In this document: in pieces, positions 35,275-45,746 of the stretch | Numbering within the stretch: the first letter of the stretch is position 1 | Layout: every line of letters starts with the position of its first letter | DNA from: Shewanella morhuae | GTDB lineage: Bacteria; Pseudomonadota; Gammaproteobacteria; Enterobacterales; Shewanellaceae | Assembly: GCF_900156405.1 (NCBI RefSeq) | Contig: NZ_FTNN01000004.1 | Span: 155,029-219,028 of the forward strand | Direction: 5' to 3' | Length of the DNA stretch: 64,000 bases | Notes under the pieces: generated by a model | What the model was told of the DNA's origin: nothing | Seen by the model: the letters and a program-made list of their open reading frames with translations, nothing else | Databases searched by the model: none | Position numbers and translations under genes: made by a program

Positions 35275-36209
35275 ACAGAGGCCTCCTGAGTTTTCTTCAC
35301 CAACTCAACGAAGAGTTCTTCTAATCGGTTAGCTTTATTACGCATCGATAACACTTCCACATTGGCCGCGCTTAATTGGCTAAACACATCATTAAGATTA
35401 TGCTCTTTCGCCACATCCACCTCTAAGGTGTGTGGGTCGGTTAACCGACAAGCCATGCCATCAAGGATGGGGGCGGTTTGAATATCGCGGCGAAGATCAA
35501 GGATAAAGGTCTCCATATTCAGCTTACTCAGCAGCGCCTTCATACTCGTGCATTCCACTAAAATACCGTTATCGATAATGCCAATATTACGACACAGCAT
35601 TTCCGCTTCTTCGAGGTAATGGGTGGTCAGGATGATCGTCACGCCCTGTTGATTGATTTGTTTAAGAAACTCCCACATAGAACGGCGTAGTTCAATATCT
35701 ACACCTGCGGTAGGCTCATCTAAAATCAATAGCTTAGGTTCGTGCATTAACGCACGGGCGATCATTAACCGTCGCTTCATGCCGCCGGATAATTCTCGCG
35801 ATGGACTGTGACGCTTTTCCCACAAATCAAGTTGGCTTAAGTATTTTTTGGCACGCTCAAGGGCAACAGATTTAGGCACTCCATAGTAACCCGCTTGATT
35901 CACAACAATCTGCAACACGGTTTCAAACTGATTGAAGTTAAATTCCTGAGGCACCAAACCAATGCACAGCTTTGCATGCTCTAATTGTTTATCAATATCA
36001 TAATCAAAGATTTTGACCGTACCGGCACTCTTCTGCACTAGGGAGCTAATAATCCCAATCGTAGTTGATTTACCCGCGCCATTGGGGCCGAGTAAAGCAA
36101 AAAAATCCCCTTTGTTCACAGTTAGACTAATACCCTTAACCGCTTCGACGCCGCCTTTATAGGTTTTTTTAAGCCCTTCGAGTACCAGAGCATGGGTAAT
36201 ATCTGCCAT
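35271..36209 (-). CDS. yadG: ABC transporter ATP-binding protein (YadG-like)
   Basis: A 312-residue ATPase with Walker A GPNGAGKST, signature ELSGGMKRRLMIARAL, Walker B LLILDEPTAGVD and the H-loop TTHYLEEAE. The roughly 80-residue C-terminal extension is typical of ABC-2 exporters. It drives the YadH-type permease downstream. It lies about 165 bp beyond the hpt terminator, so it has its own promoter. Confidence 0.9.
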   Translation of the reverse strand: MADITHALVLEGLKKTYKGGVEAVKGISLTVNKGDFFALLGPNGAGKSTTIGIISSLVQKSAGTVKIFDYDIDKQLEHAKLCIGLVPQEFNFNQFETVLQIVVNQAGYYGVPKSVALERAKKYLSQLDLWEKRHSPSRELSGGMKRRLMIARALMHEPKLLILDEPTAGVDIELRRSMWEFLKQINQQGVTIILTTHYLEEAEMLCRNIGIIDNGILVECTSMKALLSKLNMETFILDLRRDIQTAPILDGMACRLTDPHTLEVDVAKEHNLNDVFSQLSAANVEVLSMRNKANRLEELFVELVKKTQEASV

Positions 36210-36374
36210 ATTTGTACCGTTCCTTACATATTAAGAAAGTCATAAGATGGTGCTAAAAAACACAATTGCAATGATGGGTTGTAGAACTAAGGTAAATAAA
36301 TTCGCTAATTGATTGAAAAACTAGCCTTTAATGGTTCACTTATTTATTCTAACTTTTGTATAAGCGCAAAAAGT

Positions 36375-36401
36375 AAAACTCCCGCCTGCTGCGGGAGTTT
36401 T
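36375..36401 (-). terminator. Terminator of the mpl-ubiX-hpt operon
   Basis: AAAACTCCCGC (36375-36385) pairs with GCGGGAGTTTT (36391-36401) around CTGCT. Read leftward, it is followed by TTTTACTTTTT. It lies 17 bp after the hpt stop. Confidence 0.85.
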
Positions 36402-36417
36402 AAACAATATCGGACAC

Positions 36418-36948
36418 TTAATCGAGTGGCACGACTTTGGCGATATAAGGTAGATTGCGATACTGCTCCGCATAATCAATACCATAGCCGACAATAAACT
36501 CATCAGGGATCGTAAAGCCAATAAAATCAACCTTCACATCGACTTCACGGCGTTCAGGTTTATCCAGTAAAGTACACAGTGCCAAACTCTTTGGCTCACG
36601 CAGTAACAGCATTTCGCGCACTTTACTTAAGGTGTTACCTGAATCAATCAAATCTTCCACAATCAGCACATCGCGACCCGCGATATCGGATTGTATATCT
36701 TTCAGCACTTTCACATCCCGTGAGCTGGTCATGGTATTGCCATAGCTAGAAACTGACATAAAATCGATTTCAACATGGCCTTTAATGCGGCGACATAAAT
36801 CAGCCATAAAGACCACTGAGCCTTTTAGTAGGCCAACCATCAGCAAACGCTCACTGTTGGCATAATGAGCATTAATCAGCTCGGCTAGTTCATCTAATTT
36901 CTGGCTTATCTCTTCTGCAGAGATCATCACTTCGGTGGTGTGTTTCAT
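36418..36948 (-). CDS. hpt: Hypoxanthine phosphoribosyltransferase
   Basis: Salvages hypoxanthine (and guanine) to nucleotides using PRPP. The 176-residue protein keeps the PRPP loop [17 protein letters not shown] and the [15 protein letters not shown] region. ATG at 36948 ([10 protein letters not shown]) aligns with the E. coli start and lies 7 bp after the ubiX stop; longer in-frame reading would overlap ubiX. It is the last gene of the leftward mpl-ubiX-hpt operon. Confidence 0.95.
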   Translation of the reverse strand: MKHTTEVMISAEEISQKLDELAELINAHYANSERLLMVGLLKGSVVFMADLCRRIKGHVEIDFMSVSSYGNTMTSSRDVKVLKDIQSDIAGRDVLIVEDLIDSGNTLSKVREMLLLREPKSLALCTLLDKPERREVDVKVDFIGFTIPDEFIVGYGIDYAEQYRNLPYIAKVVPLD

Positions 36949-36955
36949 ATAAGTC

Positions 36956-37615
36956 TCAATTGTCGAGGTCGCGGTTAGACTGTTTGTCATAACCCCAGCG
37001 ACTCGTTAATGCATGGTCAACGCCCAAATGATCGAGAATTCGAGCGACCATGAAGTCTACCAGATCTTCAACCGATTGGGGATTGTGATAAAAGCCAGGA
37101 GCGGCAGGCATAATCGTCACGCCGAGGCGAGAAAGACTTAACATATGCTCTAAGTGTATGGCACTAAACGGTGTTTCCCTTGGCACTAGGATTAATTGGC
37201 CGCGCTCTTTAAGTACCACATCGGCGGCGCGTTCAAGTAAATTATTACTCATTCCGGTGGCCACAGCGGCTAACGTGCCCGTCGAGCAAGGACAAATCAC
37301 CATTTGCTTAGGTGCGGCGCTACCTGACGCCGGTGGTGAAAACCATTCATCTTTGCCTAATACCACTAACTCGCCAGTGATACTTACGCCTTTTTCATGC
37401 AATAAAGCTAATAGTTGTGCATGGGCTTTATCGCTATTGGCGCTAAGTTGTAAGCCATGCTCAGTAGCCAGTACCACCCGAGCAGCACTAGAAATCATTA
37501 AAAAAACTTGATAACCCGACACTAACAAACACTCAAGTAATTTCAAGCCGTAAGGGGCACCAGAAGCACCAGTCCACGCTAAGCTAATCGCTTTAGTTGA
37601 TCTTGCATAAGCCAT
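36956..37615 (-). CDS. ubiX: Flavin prenyltransferase UbiX
   Basis: UbiX makes the prenylated FMN cofactor used by the UbiD decarboxylase in ubiquinone synthesis. The 219-residue protein has the [18 protein letters not shown] flavin-binding start, [30 protein letters not shown] and LVPRETPFS. It begins 1 bp after the mpl stop, so the two are translationally coupled. Confidence 0.94.
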   Translation of the reverse strand: MAYARSTKAISLAWTGASGAPYGLKLLECLLVSGYQVFLMISSAARVVLATEHGLQLSANSDKAHAQLLALLHEKGVSITGELVVLGKDEWFSPPASGSAAPKQMVICPCSTGTLAAVATGMSNNLLERAADVVLKERGQLILVPRETPFSAIHLEHMLSLSRLGVTIMPAAPGFYHNPQSVEDLVDFMVARILDHLGVDHALTSRWGYDKQSNRDLDN

Positions 37616-37616
37616 A

Positions 37617-39014
37617 TTAACTAACCTGCTCTACCGCTGATAAGTTTAATTCTAATGCCGCCAATAACTTTTTATGCACACCACCAAAACCACCATTACT
37701 CATCACCACTATGGTGTCACCCGCTTTAGCGTTAGCGGCAACTTTAGCCACTAATTCATCAATTTGATGTAGCACGGTCACAGGGATCACTGCGGCTTCC
37801 ATCGCTTCTTTTATATTCCAATCGATACTATCTGCTTGATATAAAAAAGCTTCGTCGGCCTGCATCATAGAAAAAGCCAGCGTATCTTTATGCACGCCGC
37901 TCTTCATGGTATTTGAGCGTGGTTCTAATATTACGGTAATTTTACTCTGACCGACCTTAGCGCGCATTCCTTTTAATGTGGTTGCGATAGCGGTTGGATG
38001 ATGGGCAAAATCGTCATAAACGCTGACACCTTTAACGGTTCCGAGTAATTCGAGTCGACGTTTAGGTGGCATAAACTTAGCTAAAGCTACAATTGCAGCG
38101 CTAGGTTTAACCCCCACATGGCGCGCAGCAGCTATGGCCATAATCGCGTTTTCAATATTGTGTTGCCCAATTAAATCCCATTGGAGAATACCTTGGGACT
38201 CACCATCAAAAAATACTTCAAATTGATGGCAATCATCACTTAAGGCTTTGCCGTACCAGCCGCTGGGTGACTCAGCTAAATGATAGTTTTCTTGCTCGCT
38301 CCAGCAGCCCATATCAATGGTTTGTTTAACTGCTTGAGAATCTGCGGGCCAGATGATTTTACCTTCACCAGGAACCGTACGTACCAGATGATTAAATTGT
38401 TTTTGAATCGCGGCTAAATCAGCAAAAATATCAGCATGATCAAATTCAAGATTATTGATCACTAAAGTACGCGGATGATAATGTACAAACTTTGAACGCT
38501 TATCAAAAAAGGCACTGTCGTATTCATCGGCTTCAACCACAAAAAAAGCCGTTTTGCCTAAACGCGCCGATACACCAAAGTTTTGCGGCACACCACCAAT
38601 TAAGAAACCGGGTTCATAGCCGCAATCTTCTAAAATCCACGCTAACATGCTGGATGTAGAGGTTTTACCGTGCGTTCCAGCAACTGCGAGTACCCAACGT
38701 TCAGGTAAAATATGGTCAGCTAAAAACTGTGGGCCAGAGGTATAAGGTATGCCAATGTTTAACACCGCTTCCACACAGGGATTACCACGGCTCATTGCAT
38801 TACCAATCACCACTAAGTCAGGATATTGTCCAGTTTCACCCAGCTGGCTAGGTTCAAAACCTTGAATAAGCTCAATGCCTTGGTCTTCAAGTTGCGTGCT
38901 CATTGGAGGATAGACGTTGGCATCTGAGCCAGTCACTCTATGCCCTTTAGCTCTAGCTAATAACGCTAAACCACCCATGAAGGTTCCACAAATGCCTAAA
39001 ATATGTACGTGCAT
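37617..39014 (-). CDS. mpl: UDP-N-acetylmuramate:L-alanyl-gamma-D-glutamyl-meso-diaminopimelate ligase
   Basis: Mpl reattaches recycled murein tripeptide to UDP-MurNAc in the cytoplasm. The 465-residue Mur-ligase family protein starts [20 protein letters not shown], has the ATP loop [12 protein letters not shown] near residue 113, and has the central [19 protein letters not shown] motif. AmpG, which imports the muropeptides that supply this pathway, is encoded about 5 kb to the right. First gene of the operon. Confidence 0.95.
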   Translation of the reverse strand: MHVHILGICGTFMGGLALLARAKGHRVTGSDANVYPPMSTQLEDQGIELIQGFEPSQLGETGQYPDLVVIGNAMSRGNPCVEAVLNIGIPYTSGPQFLADHILPERWVLAVAGTHGKTSTSSMLAWILEDCGYEPGFLIGGVPQNFGVSARLGKTAFFVVEADEYDSAFFDKRSKFVHYHPRTLVINNLEFDHADIFADLAAIQKQFNHLVRTVPGEGKIIWPADSQAVKQTIDMGCWSEQENYHLAESPSGWYGKALSDDCHQFEVFFDGESQGILQWDLIGQHNIENAIMAIAAARHVGVKPSAAIVALAKFMPPKRRLELLGTVKGVSVYDDFAHHPTAIATTLKGMRAKVGQSKITVILEPRSNTMKSGVHKDTLAFSMMQADEAFLYQADSIDWNIKEAMEAAVIPVTVLHQIDELVAKVAANAKAGDTIVVMSNGGFGGVHKKLLAALELNLSAVEQVS

Positions 39015-39225
39015 ACGGCTCGCTCTGCTGTTTTGAATTCAACGCTATTCTAATCCATCGGACGACAGATTGGCAGGTAACAATCAGGGAAAAGCGCTGC
39101 AATCGCAGATGAGAAAGCCTAAACCAATGGATTCAACAACTGCGTTGCAGGCTTGATATTGTAAATAACATAACAGCACACGTTGCTAAAAATCAGATCA
39201 TAAGTGCAAGCACTAAATAGCGGGA

Positions 39226-39840
39226 TTAGCTTAATTTGCTATAAAGATTAGCGTGTTGACTACGATGGTGATTAAACAAAAACTGCCGTAGAGCGTCACG
39301 CTCTTCTGATTCAGCTTCAAACTTAACCACAGCTAAGCCTTTTTCTCTACGAATAGGCTTAATATCAACGCGCATCGTTTCTCCATTAGGCAGCTGTAAT
39401 TGCAGATCCTTGCTACTTAATAATTGCTGCGAAGATTGAGCACGAATAGCCATGCCTGAGCTAGATAATGACTCAACTGGCCACTGCTCGCCTTGGGCAT
39501 GATCAAATATCCACACATCATCGGCATCGGCTAAACGCCAACTGCGCTCGATGCCTGATACATCTAATACCTCAGGAACGCCCAAGGTTGGTTGAAACAA
39601 GCCAAAGTCATCGGCTTTTATTTGCAGTGGAAACCAAAGTTTATAAGGGCCAACTTCGGCTAATAACGTGAGTTTTGCTTTACCTAAAATAGAGGCGACG
39701 ACTTGAGGCACCTCGGTTGTCACTGTCAGTAAATGATTGACCAAGGAATCATTATTCAAAATAGTGCCCATACGAGTCGACGAAAATAGCTCACTGAAAC
39801 AAGCAAGCTCCTCTGCTGATAATCGAGGTTCATCTATCAT
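39226..39840 (-). CDS. Possible PilZ-like protein
   Basis: A 204-residue soluble protein. The ATG at 39840 (MIDEPRLSAEELACF) follows GGTGGA; an upstream in-frame ATG at 39894 has no site. The second half, from about residue 125, resembles a PilZ barrel: WPVESLSSSGMAIR, LQLPNGETMRVDIKPIRREKGLAVVKFE. However, the Arg-rich RxxxR element of cyclic-di-GMP binders is not obvious, so ligand binding is doubtful. It may link to the diguanylate cyclase and YajQ genes in the window, but nothing in the sequence proves that. Confidence 0.55.
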   Translation of the reverse strand: MIDEPRLSAEELACFSELFSSTRMGTILNNDSLVNHLLTVTTEVPQVVASILGKAKLTLLAEVGPYKLWFPLQIKADDFGLFQPTLGVPEVLDVSGIERSWRLADADDVWIFDHAQGEQWPVESLSSSGMAIRAQSSQQLLSSKDLQLQLPNGETMRVDIKPIRREKGLAVVKFEAESEERDALRQFLFNHHRSQHANLYSKLS

Positions 39841-40008
39841 GATAAGTCCACCCAAGTTAATATTTCTAATACAAAAAGCACCACCAAGGCACAAGATTGT
39901 ACATTTTTAAGCCAAATACTGGCAAAAAACGAAATGTAGGCTAGCAGGGCTAAATTCAAGACACCATTAGCCATTTGTGCTATTTAACTTAGAAAATACA
40001 GTGGATTG

Positions 40009-40875
40009 TTATTCTTTGCGGTTAAAACTGCTCGCAGGTGGAGCTAATAAAATATGTAATCGCTGCTTAACACTCAATCCTGGCCTCACTACCTCAGCAA
40101 ACATGTCTCGCCATTCGCTAAACGTCACTTTAAGGGGATTAAAGCTATTCACCGGCTTAGTAATGCCATAAACCACGGTTTCAACTTCTGGCTCAAAGGT
40201 GCCAAACAACTTATCCCAAATAATCAGTACTCCGGCATAATTCTTATCTATATATTGAGAGTTGCGACCATGGTGCACCCTATGGTGTGACGGCGTATTA
40301 AAAATCCATTCCAGCGGCCCGAGTGATTTAACCGCTTGGGTATGCACAAAAAATTGTAATCCAAGATTCAGTAACACTACAAAGATGACCCAATTGGGGT
40401 CAAAGCCGATTACCACCAGCGGTAACCAAAACACCCACATACCCGCCAAGGGATACATCAAACTCTGACGAAACGCAGTGCTAAAATTCATATTTTCTGA
40501 GCTATGGTGCACCACGTGAGCCGCCCACATCCAGCGCACTCGGTGACTTGCCCGATGAAACCAGTAATAACAAAAGTCCTGCGCTAGTATTAAAGCTATA
40601 AAGCTCAACGGGCCCATTTCAATATCAAACAACCTCCAACCAAAAACCGCAAGATACAACTTAGCGATAAGTAAACCCGTGAGCAAATCAGCCCCCTGGT
40701 GCATCGCCGCCAAGCTAAAATTACACAACACTTCTTGGCCGCGATAACGTGCACTTAAGGGCAGTTTTTGTTTTTTATCGCCAACATACCATTCCAGCAA
40801 AATACATACGAAAAACAACGGTGCAAGCACCAGCAGCAACACTTCAGGGTGCTGGATCAGCGAAGTGATATCCAT
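40009..40875 (-). CDS. Fatty acid hydroxylase / sterol desaturase family protein
   Basis: A 288-residue membrane-bound di-iron enzyme with four hydrophobic segments and the three histidine clusters of the family: HRASH near residue 107, HVVHHSSENMNFS near 120 and HRVHH near 198. These bind two irons and hydroxylate or desaturate a lipid. The substrate is unknown. The adjacent DUF2804 gene lies 80 bp upstream on the same strand. Confidence 0.85.
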   Translation of the reverse strand: MDITSLIQHPEVLLLVLAPLFFVCILLEWYVGDKKQKLPLSARYRGQEVLCNFSLAAMHQGADLLTGLLIAKLYLAVFGWRLFDIEMGPLSFIALILAQDFCYYWFHRASHRVRWMWAAHVVHHSSENMNFSTAFRQSLMYPLAGMWVFWLPLVVIGFDPNWVIFVVLLNLGLQFFVHTQAVKSLGPLEWIFNTPSHHRVHHGRNSQYIDKNYAGVLIIWDKLFGTFEPEVETVVYGITKPVNSFNPLKVTFSEWRDMFAEVVRPGLSVKQRLHILLAPPASSFNRKE

Positions 40876-40957
40876 ATACGTTCATCCGGTTTAGGTTTAG
40901 TTTTTATGACGACTTCACTCATCATCAGCGGCATATTACTGTATTTACAACTGCGTG

Positions 40958-41989
40958 TTACCAGCGGGCATAGTGATCTTCTGTTAATCCAAGCACATGA
41001 TTAAGCTGATAACAGCGGCCTTGGTTATCTATAATAGTGCCGCTAAAGTGACCTAAATACTGACGGAAATTACTCTTAATAACCCATAGATTACGTTTTT
41101 CTTGCCGACAATTGCGCGCCGAAAACTGTAAATCTACTTGGCCGTTCTGGCTGTAAACTCGCCAGACCTTAGTACCCAAAGTGGCATGGCGATCAAATTC
41201 AAATTGTACAGGGCCGAGTAAGTGCCGCTCACCATTAATCCAAAACACATTTTCTGTTGCGCCTGTTTCATTAACACCTGCCGCAAGATTAAGTCCCATA
41301 ATGCCAGCTTCAATCTGCGCATTAATTGATGCCCAGCGCCAACTGGTATCGCGGCGCATATAACCCGCTGAAAAATCATAGCCTGCTAAAGCTTGATGTA
41401 ACGGCTGCGGCTCATGGCCTATGGTTAAACGGCCTTTAACGGTCAATCCATTGTGCTTTTGGGTATAAGTCCAACCGTTATATCCGGTTGGCGTACACAT
41501 GGCCATAGGCAGACTTAAGGGAGCCGGATGCAAAGTGATATCCGCTTGAATATTTGGGGTATCGATAACCAAGCGCCAAGCGCCTTCAACAATCTCAAAG
41601 CTTAACTGCTCCCCTTTACGGCCAATGCTACTGATACCAGCGGCGGGTGATGGTGCCATTCTATAACCTAATCTTAAGGGTTTTAGCCAATCGAGCTGAG
41701 TTAATGAGTTAGTTTTTATGTCATACAAATAACAAAAAGCACTGCCAACATAGGCAATATCAGCAAGCGCTATTCCAAGGACAAAACGCGGAGTGACCAA
41801 AGAAATAAATTGAAATTGTTTATAATCAAAGTGTTTCGCCCACTTAGAAGCGGGTTTATCCATAGTATCAAAATAGGCAAAATGGGCTAAACCTAAACTG
41901 TTAACTATGCCATCGAAATGGCCAAAATGAGGTATTCCTTTCGGACTGATTAAACTCTCTGGGGCGATTTGGGTAGCTGTCGTTACCAT
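40958..41989 (-). CDS. DUF2804 family protein
   Basis: A 343-residue soluble protein of the DUF2804 family, recognised from its beta-rich layout: a HFDYKQFQFISLVTPRFVLGIALADIAYVGSAFCYLYD-type strand pair, VCTPTGYNGWTYTQK-like motifs and a C-terminal IWxx...GxIID end. The fold is probably carotenoid-isomerase or AttH-like; no reaction is established. It is likely cotranscribed with the fatty acid hydroxylase gene, so a lipid role is plausible (inference). Confidence 0.75.
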   Translation of the reverse strand: MVTTATQIAPESLISPKGIPHFGHFDGIVNSLGLAHFAYFDTMDKPASKWAKHFDYKQFQFISLVTPRFVLGIALADIAYVGSAFCYLYDIKTNSLTQLDWLKPLRLGYRMAPSPAAGISSIGRKGEQLSFEIVEGAWRLVIDTPNIQADITLHPAPLSLPMAMCTPTGYNGWTYTQKHNGLTVKGRLTIGHEPQPLHQALAGYDFSAGYMRRDTSWRWASINAQIEAGIMGLNLAAGVNETGATENVFWINGERHLLGPVQFEFDRHATLGTKVWRVYSQNGQVDLQFSARNCRQEKRNLWVIKSNFRQYLGHFSGTIIDNQGRCYQLNHVLGLTEDHYARW

Positions 41990-42290
41990 GGCTAGGCCTT
42001 ACAAAAAGGATGAGACACATTTATGTTTGCTCACCCTATATATCGAACTTTTACTCTAACCTGTCGCCATCAGCATTAAAAGGGTGCAGGCTTCAAATGT
42101 TGTCATTTTGTTGCTGAATGGTCTTATTTTATACTCAGTAAACCTGCTCGAACTCAATAGCAGCATGCCGTACACGGTAGTCATCATCCAAAGAGATTTG
42201 GCATCCTATTATTAGGCAATTACCGTGGTTTGTGGCATCAAAAGTGATTTCTGGTATGCTGTACCCACTTTTATTTGTACGAGAGATGCT
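41990..42290. other. Divergent promoter region between DUF2804 and yajG
   Basis: About 300 bp with no supported gene. It should hold promoters for both outward-facing genes. No operator or hairpin worth naming was found. Confidence 0.35.
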
Positions 42291-42857
42291 ATGAAGCGGC
42301 TATTACTGACCTTAACTTTCCCCCTACTATTCACGGGCTGTGCCAGCCAAAATCCGACTCATATGGCTTTCAGCCCTCAAGTGCCTAATATCAGCCAACA
42401 AACAGCGCAACGCGTCCCCATTTCGTTGGAAACAGTCGATTCTCGCAGCGTCGATTATGTGGCCCGTTTTATTGAAGAAGGCACTAAAACACGTCTAATT
42501 GGCCCAAGTGAACCCCCAAAACTGTTACTTGATGAAGTTTTCCGTACAGGCTTTACTGAAGCTGGCTACCAAATCGATCCAAGTGCCACCAATGCAGTGC
42601 AGATCCAATTAGAAGAACTGCAAATGGATGTGACTAAAAAAACCTTTGGCTATGAAGCGAAGCACAGTGTGGTGATTGCCGTACAGGCTAAAAACTCCAC
42701 CCAAGAACTGGTTAAACGCTATAAAGCCAAAGGTGTTTTAAAAGGCCCGTTAACTCCCGGTTTTGCCACCTTAGAACTGGATATGAATAAACTACTCGGT
42801 CAACTGACTGGAGAGATTTTAAATGATCCTGAGCTAAATCAGTTTCTACAACAGTAA
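42291..42857 (+). CDS. yajG: YajG family lipoprotein
   Basis: A 188-residue lipoprotein precursor with the lipobox LLFTGC and a YajG-type body of alternating strands and helices. The ATG at 42291 follows GAGAGATG; longer reading from 42225 puts the signal peptide internally. The function is unknown. In E. coli yajG is upstream of ampG, and ampG is again nearby here with two other genes between. Confidence 0.85.
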   Translation: MKRLLLTLTFPLLFTGCASQNPTHMAFSPQVPNISQQTAQRVPISLETVDSRSVDYVARFIEEGTKTRLIGPSEPPKLLLDEVFRTGFTEAGYQIDPSATNAVQIQLEELQMDVTKKTFGYEAKHSVVIAVQAKNSTQELVKRYKAKGVLKGPLTPGFATLELDMNKLLGQLTGEILNDPELNQFLQQ

Positions 42858-42883
42858 TAGCGCCAGTTTTTAAGGAAATTAAT

Positions 42884-43468
42884 ATGCTCCGCTTGATATC
42901 AGCCCTGTTATTTCTCAGTATCAGTTTTAATAGCCTCGCACTCGATATTCAAGCTGATAACTTGTACCCCAGAGTCGAATTTGAAACGAGTCTCGGGAAA
43001 ATAGTGGTAGAACTAGATAGAACTCGTGCGCCAATCACTGTAGATAATTTTTTAACTTATGTGGTTAAAGGCGAGTACGACAACACCCTATTTCACCGCG
43101 TGATCAGCGATTTTGTTGTACAAGGTGGCGGGCTTAATCCTAAACTTGAAGAACTGCCAGCAGGCAAGCCCATAGTCAACGAATCGGGCAACGGCCTGAC
43201 AAATAGTATGGGCACCATCGCGATGGCACGGGACAATCAACCGCATTCAGCCACACGCCAGTTCTACTTTAATGTTGCCGACAACACTAAACTTGATCCA
43301 TCAAAGCGTCGTTGGGGTTACGCAGTATTTGGTGACGTCATTGAAGGTAAAATCGTCCTCGAAGCGATGGCCGTAGTGGAGACAGGAACCAATATGAAGC
43401 TGAATTGGCCCGACGTCCCAGTGACACCTATCATATTGAAAACAGCTAAATTATTACCAAAAAAATAA
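42884..43468 (+). CDS. Cyclophilin-type peptidyl-prolyl isomerase, exported
   Basis: A 194-residue precursor with a signal peptide (to about residue 19, NSLA) and a cyclophilin domain: VEFETSLGKIVVELD, FHRVISDFVVQGGG, TIAMARDNQPHSATRQFYFNV, YAVFGDVIEGK. The active-site Arg and Phe of FHRVI and QFYFNV are kept. It should assist proline isomerisation of envelope proteins. It is 26 bp after yajG and probably cotranscribed. Confidence 0.88.
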   Translation: MLRLISALLFLSISFNSLALDIQADNLYPRVEFETSLGKIVVELDRTRAPITVDNFLTYVVKGEYDNTLFHRVISDFVVQGGGLNPKLEELPAGKPIVNESGNGLTNSMGTIAMARDNQPHSATRQFYFNVADNTKLDPSKRRWGYAVFGDVIEGKIVLEAMAVVETGTNMKLNWPDVPVTPIILKTAKLLPKK

Positions 43469-43539
43469 TTTATTTTAAATTTTGAGTAAAAGCGCTAATT
43501 TTGCTTCTATACTGTAATGGCAAACAGAAAGGAGGCTCG

Positions 43540-43860
43540 ATGAGGACGACTGCATTCATCGATAATAAAGCACCTCAACTCGCCTGTTACGGAAAAGCGT
43601 TTTTGAGTGGTGAACTTGATTTCCATGAGGTTCAGCTTTATTTGTGGGACACGTTAGAAGAATGGCAACAACTGAATTCAACTGGCGAAGCACAATCAGA
43701 AATAGAAAAAGTCTTTTGGCACTTGCTCCACAGTTTTAATCAGTGGCCTGACTATGCGATTCGCGGCAACCAATATCTACGTAAACAAGTTAATGATTGC
43801 TGTGACTACCTGAGTTTAGGCGGCAAAATGCCACAGGGGTGTATAGGGATAAGACCCTAA
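43540..43860 (+). CDS. Conserved small protein of unknown function
   Basis: A 106-residue cytoplasmic protein (MRTTAFIDNKAPQLACYGKAFLSGELDF...) with acidic helices and many aromatic residues; no family is recognised. The ATG at 43540 follows the very strong site AAAGGAGG at good spacing, so expression is likely; an upstream TTG at 43501 would bury that site. A strong terminator follows directly. Confidence 0.7.
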   Translation: MRTTAFIDNKAPQLACYGKAFLSGELDFHEVQLYLWDTLEEWQQLNSTGEAQSEIEKVFWHLLHSFNQWPDYAIRGNQYLRKQVNDCCDYLSLGGKMPQGCIGIRP

Positions 43861-43871
43861 GCTCCATGTAT

Positions 43872-43902
43872 AAAAAAGGTCCTGTTAGCAGGACCTTTTT
43901 TA
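43872..43902 (+). terminator. Rho-independent terminator
   Basis: A 13-bp stem, AAAAAAGGTCCTG with CAGGACCTTTTTT, around TTAG, starting 11 bp after the stop. It ends the yajG-cyclophilin-small protein transcript. The region 43903-44171 to ampG shows nothing else supported. Confidence 0.9.
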
Positions 43903-44171
43903 TAATACGATTTTATATCCTACCGCTTAAAATTGCGTTTTCGGCTAAGTCAGTCAAATTGATTAAGCCATTATTTTCTTACAAGGCCATTTTCTTACAA
44001 AGTAAGTCGCCAACCTTACTAACATATGCTTAAACCTCAAGTCACATCTAACCATCTTTGCATGTTATGCCAATCACATAGGTCATAAACCAGTCTTAGA
44101 TCGCAATAGCACTTGAACCACATAGTGCCTTACCCGTAAGCTAGGCGAATTAAACACTTAGACTTATACCT

Positions 44172-45587
44172 ATGCCCGCAACAGGTTTTATCCAACGCAC
44201 CCTCGACGCACTCAGTGTCTATTATCATAAGCGGGTTTTGATCCTGTTATTACTGGGCTTTTCTGCTGGCCTCCCCTTAATGCTGGTTTTTTCAACACTA
44301 TCCTTTTGGTTACGTGAAGCTGGTGTTGATCGCACTTCAATCGGTTATTTCAGCTGGATAGCCTTGGCCTATGCATTTAAATGGGCTTGGTCGCCTTTGG
44401 TTGATAGGCTTTCGTTGCCACTATTAACCCGATTTTTAGGACGGCGTCGAGGCTGGATGCTCTTTGCACAGTTATTATTAGTCGGCGCGATTTTAGGAAT
44501 GTCCTTCAGCGACCCACTCCAAGATCTCCAACGTTTGGCATTGTTCGCGTTAATGGTTGCCTTTGCTTCCGCCACTCAAGATATTGTCATTGATGCCTTT
44601 CGGATTGAATCGGCGCCACAAAAGATGCAAGCCGCATTAGCAGCTGCCTATCAAGTGGGTTATCGCAGCGCCATGATTGTTGCTACCGCTGGGGCGCTCA
44701 CCATCGCAGCTTGGGTCGAACCGGGTAATACCACCTACAATTTAATCGCGTGGCAAACCTCTTATCTGATTATGGCGGGCTTGATGTCAGTAGGGATTCT
44801 AACCACACTGTTTAGCCGCGAGCCTGAAGTTGATACCCGCGCCGCCGATGCCACCGAATTAGCATTAAAGCAGCGCTTAAGCGATCGTCACCCTAAAATT
44901 ATTGCCGCTGCGATATCTTGGGTATATACGGCCAGCATTTTACCTTTTATCGATTTTTTCAAACGTTATGGTCGCAGCGCTATCCTCATCCTGCTGCTTA
45001 TATCCTGCTACCGTATCTCAGATATTGTCATGGGCATTATGGCGAACGTATTTTATGTAGACATGGGATTCACTAAAGAAGAAATCGCTTATTTGAGTAA
45101 AATATACGGTCTTATCATGACCTTAGTTGGCGCAGCCTTCGGCGGCGTTCTGTTAGCGCGTTATGGCACAATGAAGATTCTTTTCCTTGGCGCCTTACTG
45201 GTGGCCGTAACCAATCTGTTATTCGCGTGGCAAGCGGTGATTGGCTATAACGTGCCCTTTTTGACCTTTGCGATTTCCGTAGACAACTTTAGTGCGGGTA
45301 TCGCTACCGCCGCGTTTATTGCCTATCTATCAAGCCTCACCAGTAACGGCTACAGTGCAACACAGTACGCTTTATTGTCCTCAATTATGTTGCTGTTTCC
45401 TAAGTTTATTGCTGGTTTCTCGGGGGCTTACGTCGATTCATTCGGCTATGTTAACTTCTTTGTGGCTGCCAGTATTATTGGTTTTCCAGTATTATTTTTG
45501 ATCTACTTAGTCAACAAGTATGCACCGCATTCTAGCGCCTCGTTAATCGATGACGACACAAAAAGTAGCGAGTTAAAGCCAGATTAA
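44172..45587 (+). CDS. ampG: Muropeptide permease AmpG
   Basis: A 471-residue major-facilitator transporter with 12 or more TM helices that imports GlcNAc-anhydro-muropeptides for recycling and, in species with AmpR/AmpC, for beta-lactamase induction. Diagnostic segments: LLLLGFSAGLPLMLVFSTLSFWLREAGVDRTSIGYFSW and DIVIDAFRIE. Works upstream of mpl. Confidence 0.93.
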   Translation: MPATGFIQRTLDALSVYYHKRVLILLLLGFSAGLPLMLVFSTLSFWLREAGVDRTSIGYFSWIALAYAFKWAWSPLVDRLSLPLLTRFLGRRRGWMLFAQLLLVGAILGMSFSDPLQDLQRLALFALMVAFASATQDIVIDAFRIESAPQKMQAALAAAYQVGYRSAMIVATAGALTIAAWVEPGNTTYNLIAWQTSYLIMAGLMSVGILTTLFSREPEVDTRAADATELALKQRLSDRHPKIIAAAISWVYTASILPFIDFFKRYGRSAILILLLISCYRISDIVMGIMANVFYVDMGFTKEEIAYLSKIYGLIMTLVGAAFGGVLLARYGTMKILFLGALLVAVTNLLFAWQAVIGYNVPFLTFAISVDNFSAGIATAAFIAYLSSLTSNGYSATQYALLSSIMLLFPKFIAGFSGAYVDSFGYVNFFVAASIIGFPVLFLIYLVNKYAPHSSASLIDDDTKSSELKPD

Positions 45588-45627
45588 AGGCTAAACCACG
45601 CGCCATAATTGATAAATAAACCACATA

Positions 45628-45664
45628 AAAAAGCCCTCAAACCGATAAGTTGAGGGCTTTTTAT
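45628..45664 (+). terminator. Rho-independent terminator after ampG
   Basis: AAAAAGCCCTCAA (45628-45640) pairs with TTGAGGGCTTTTT (45650-45662). Confidence 0.88.
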
Positions 45665-45746
45665 TTAACTGCGCCATAAACGCTATGGTATTAAATACTT
45701 AAATTAACCGTTAGAGACGCAGGGGTTATCCCAAGTTCAGCTTAAA

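Noticed and set aside
43839-44033. Small coding frame after the 106-residue gene
   Set aside because: It overlaps the end of that gene and runs through a strong terminator; no ribosome site.
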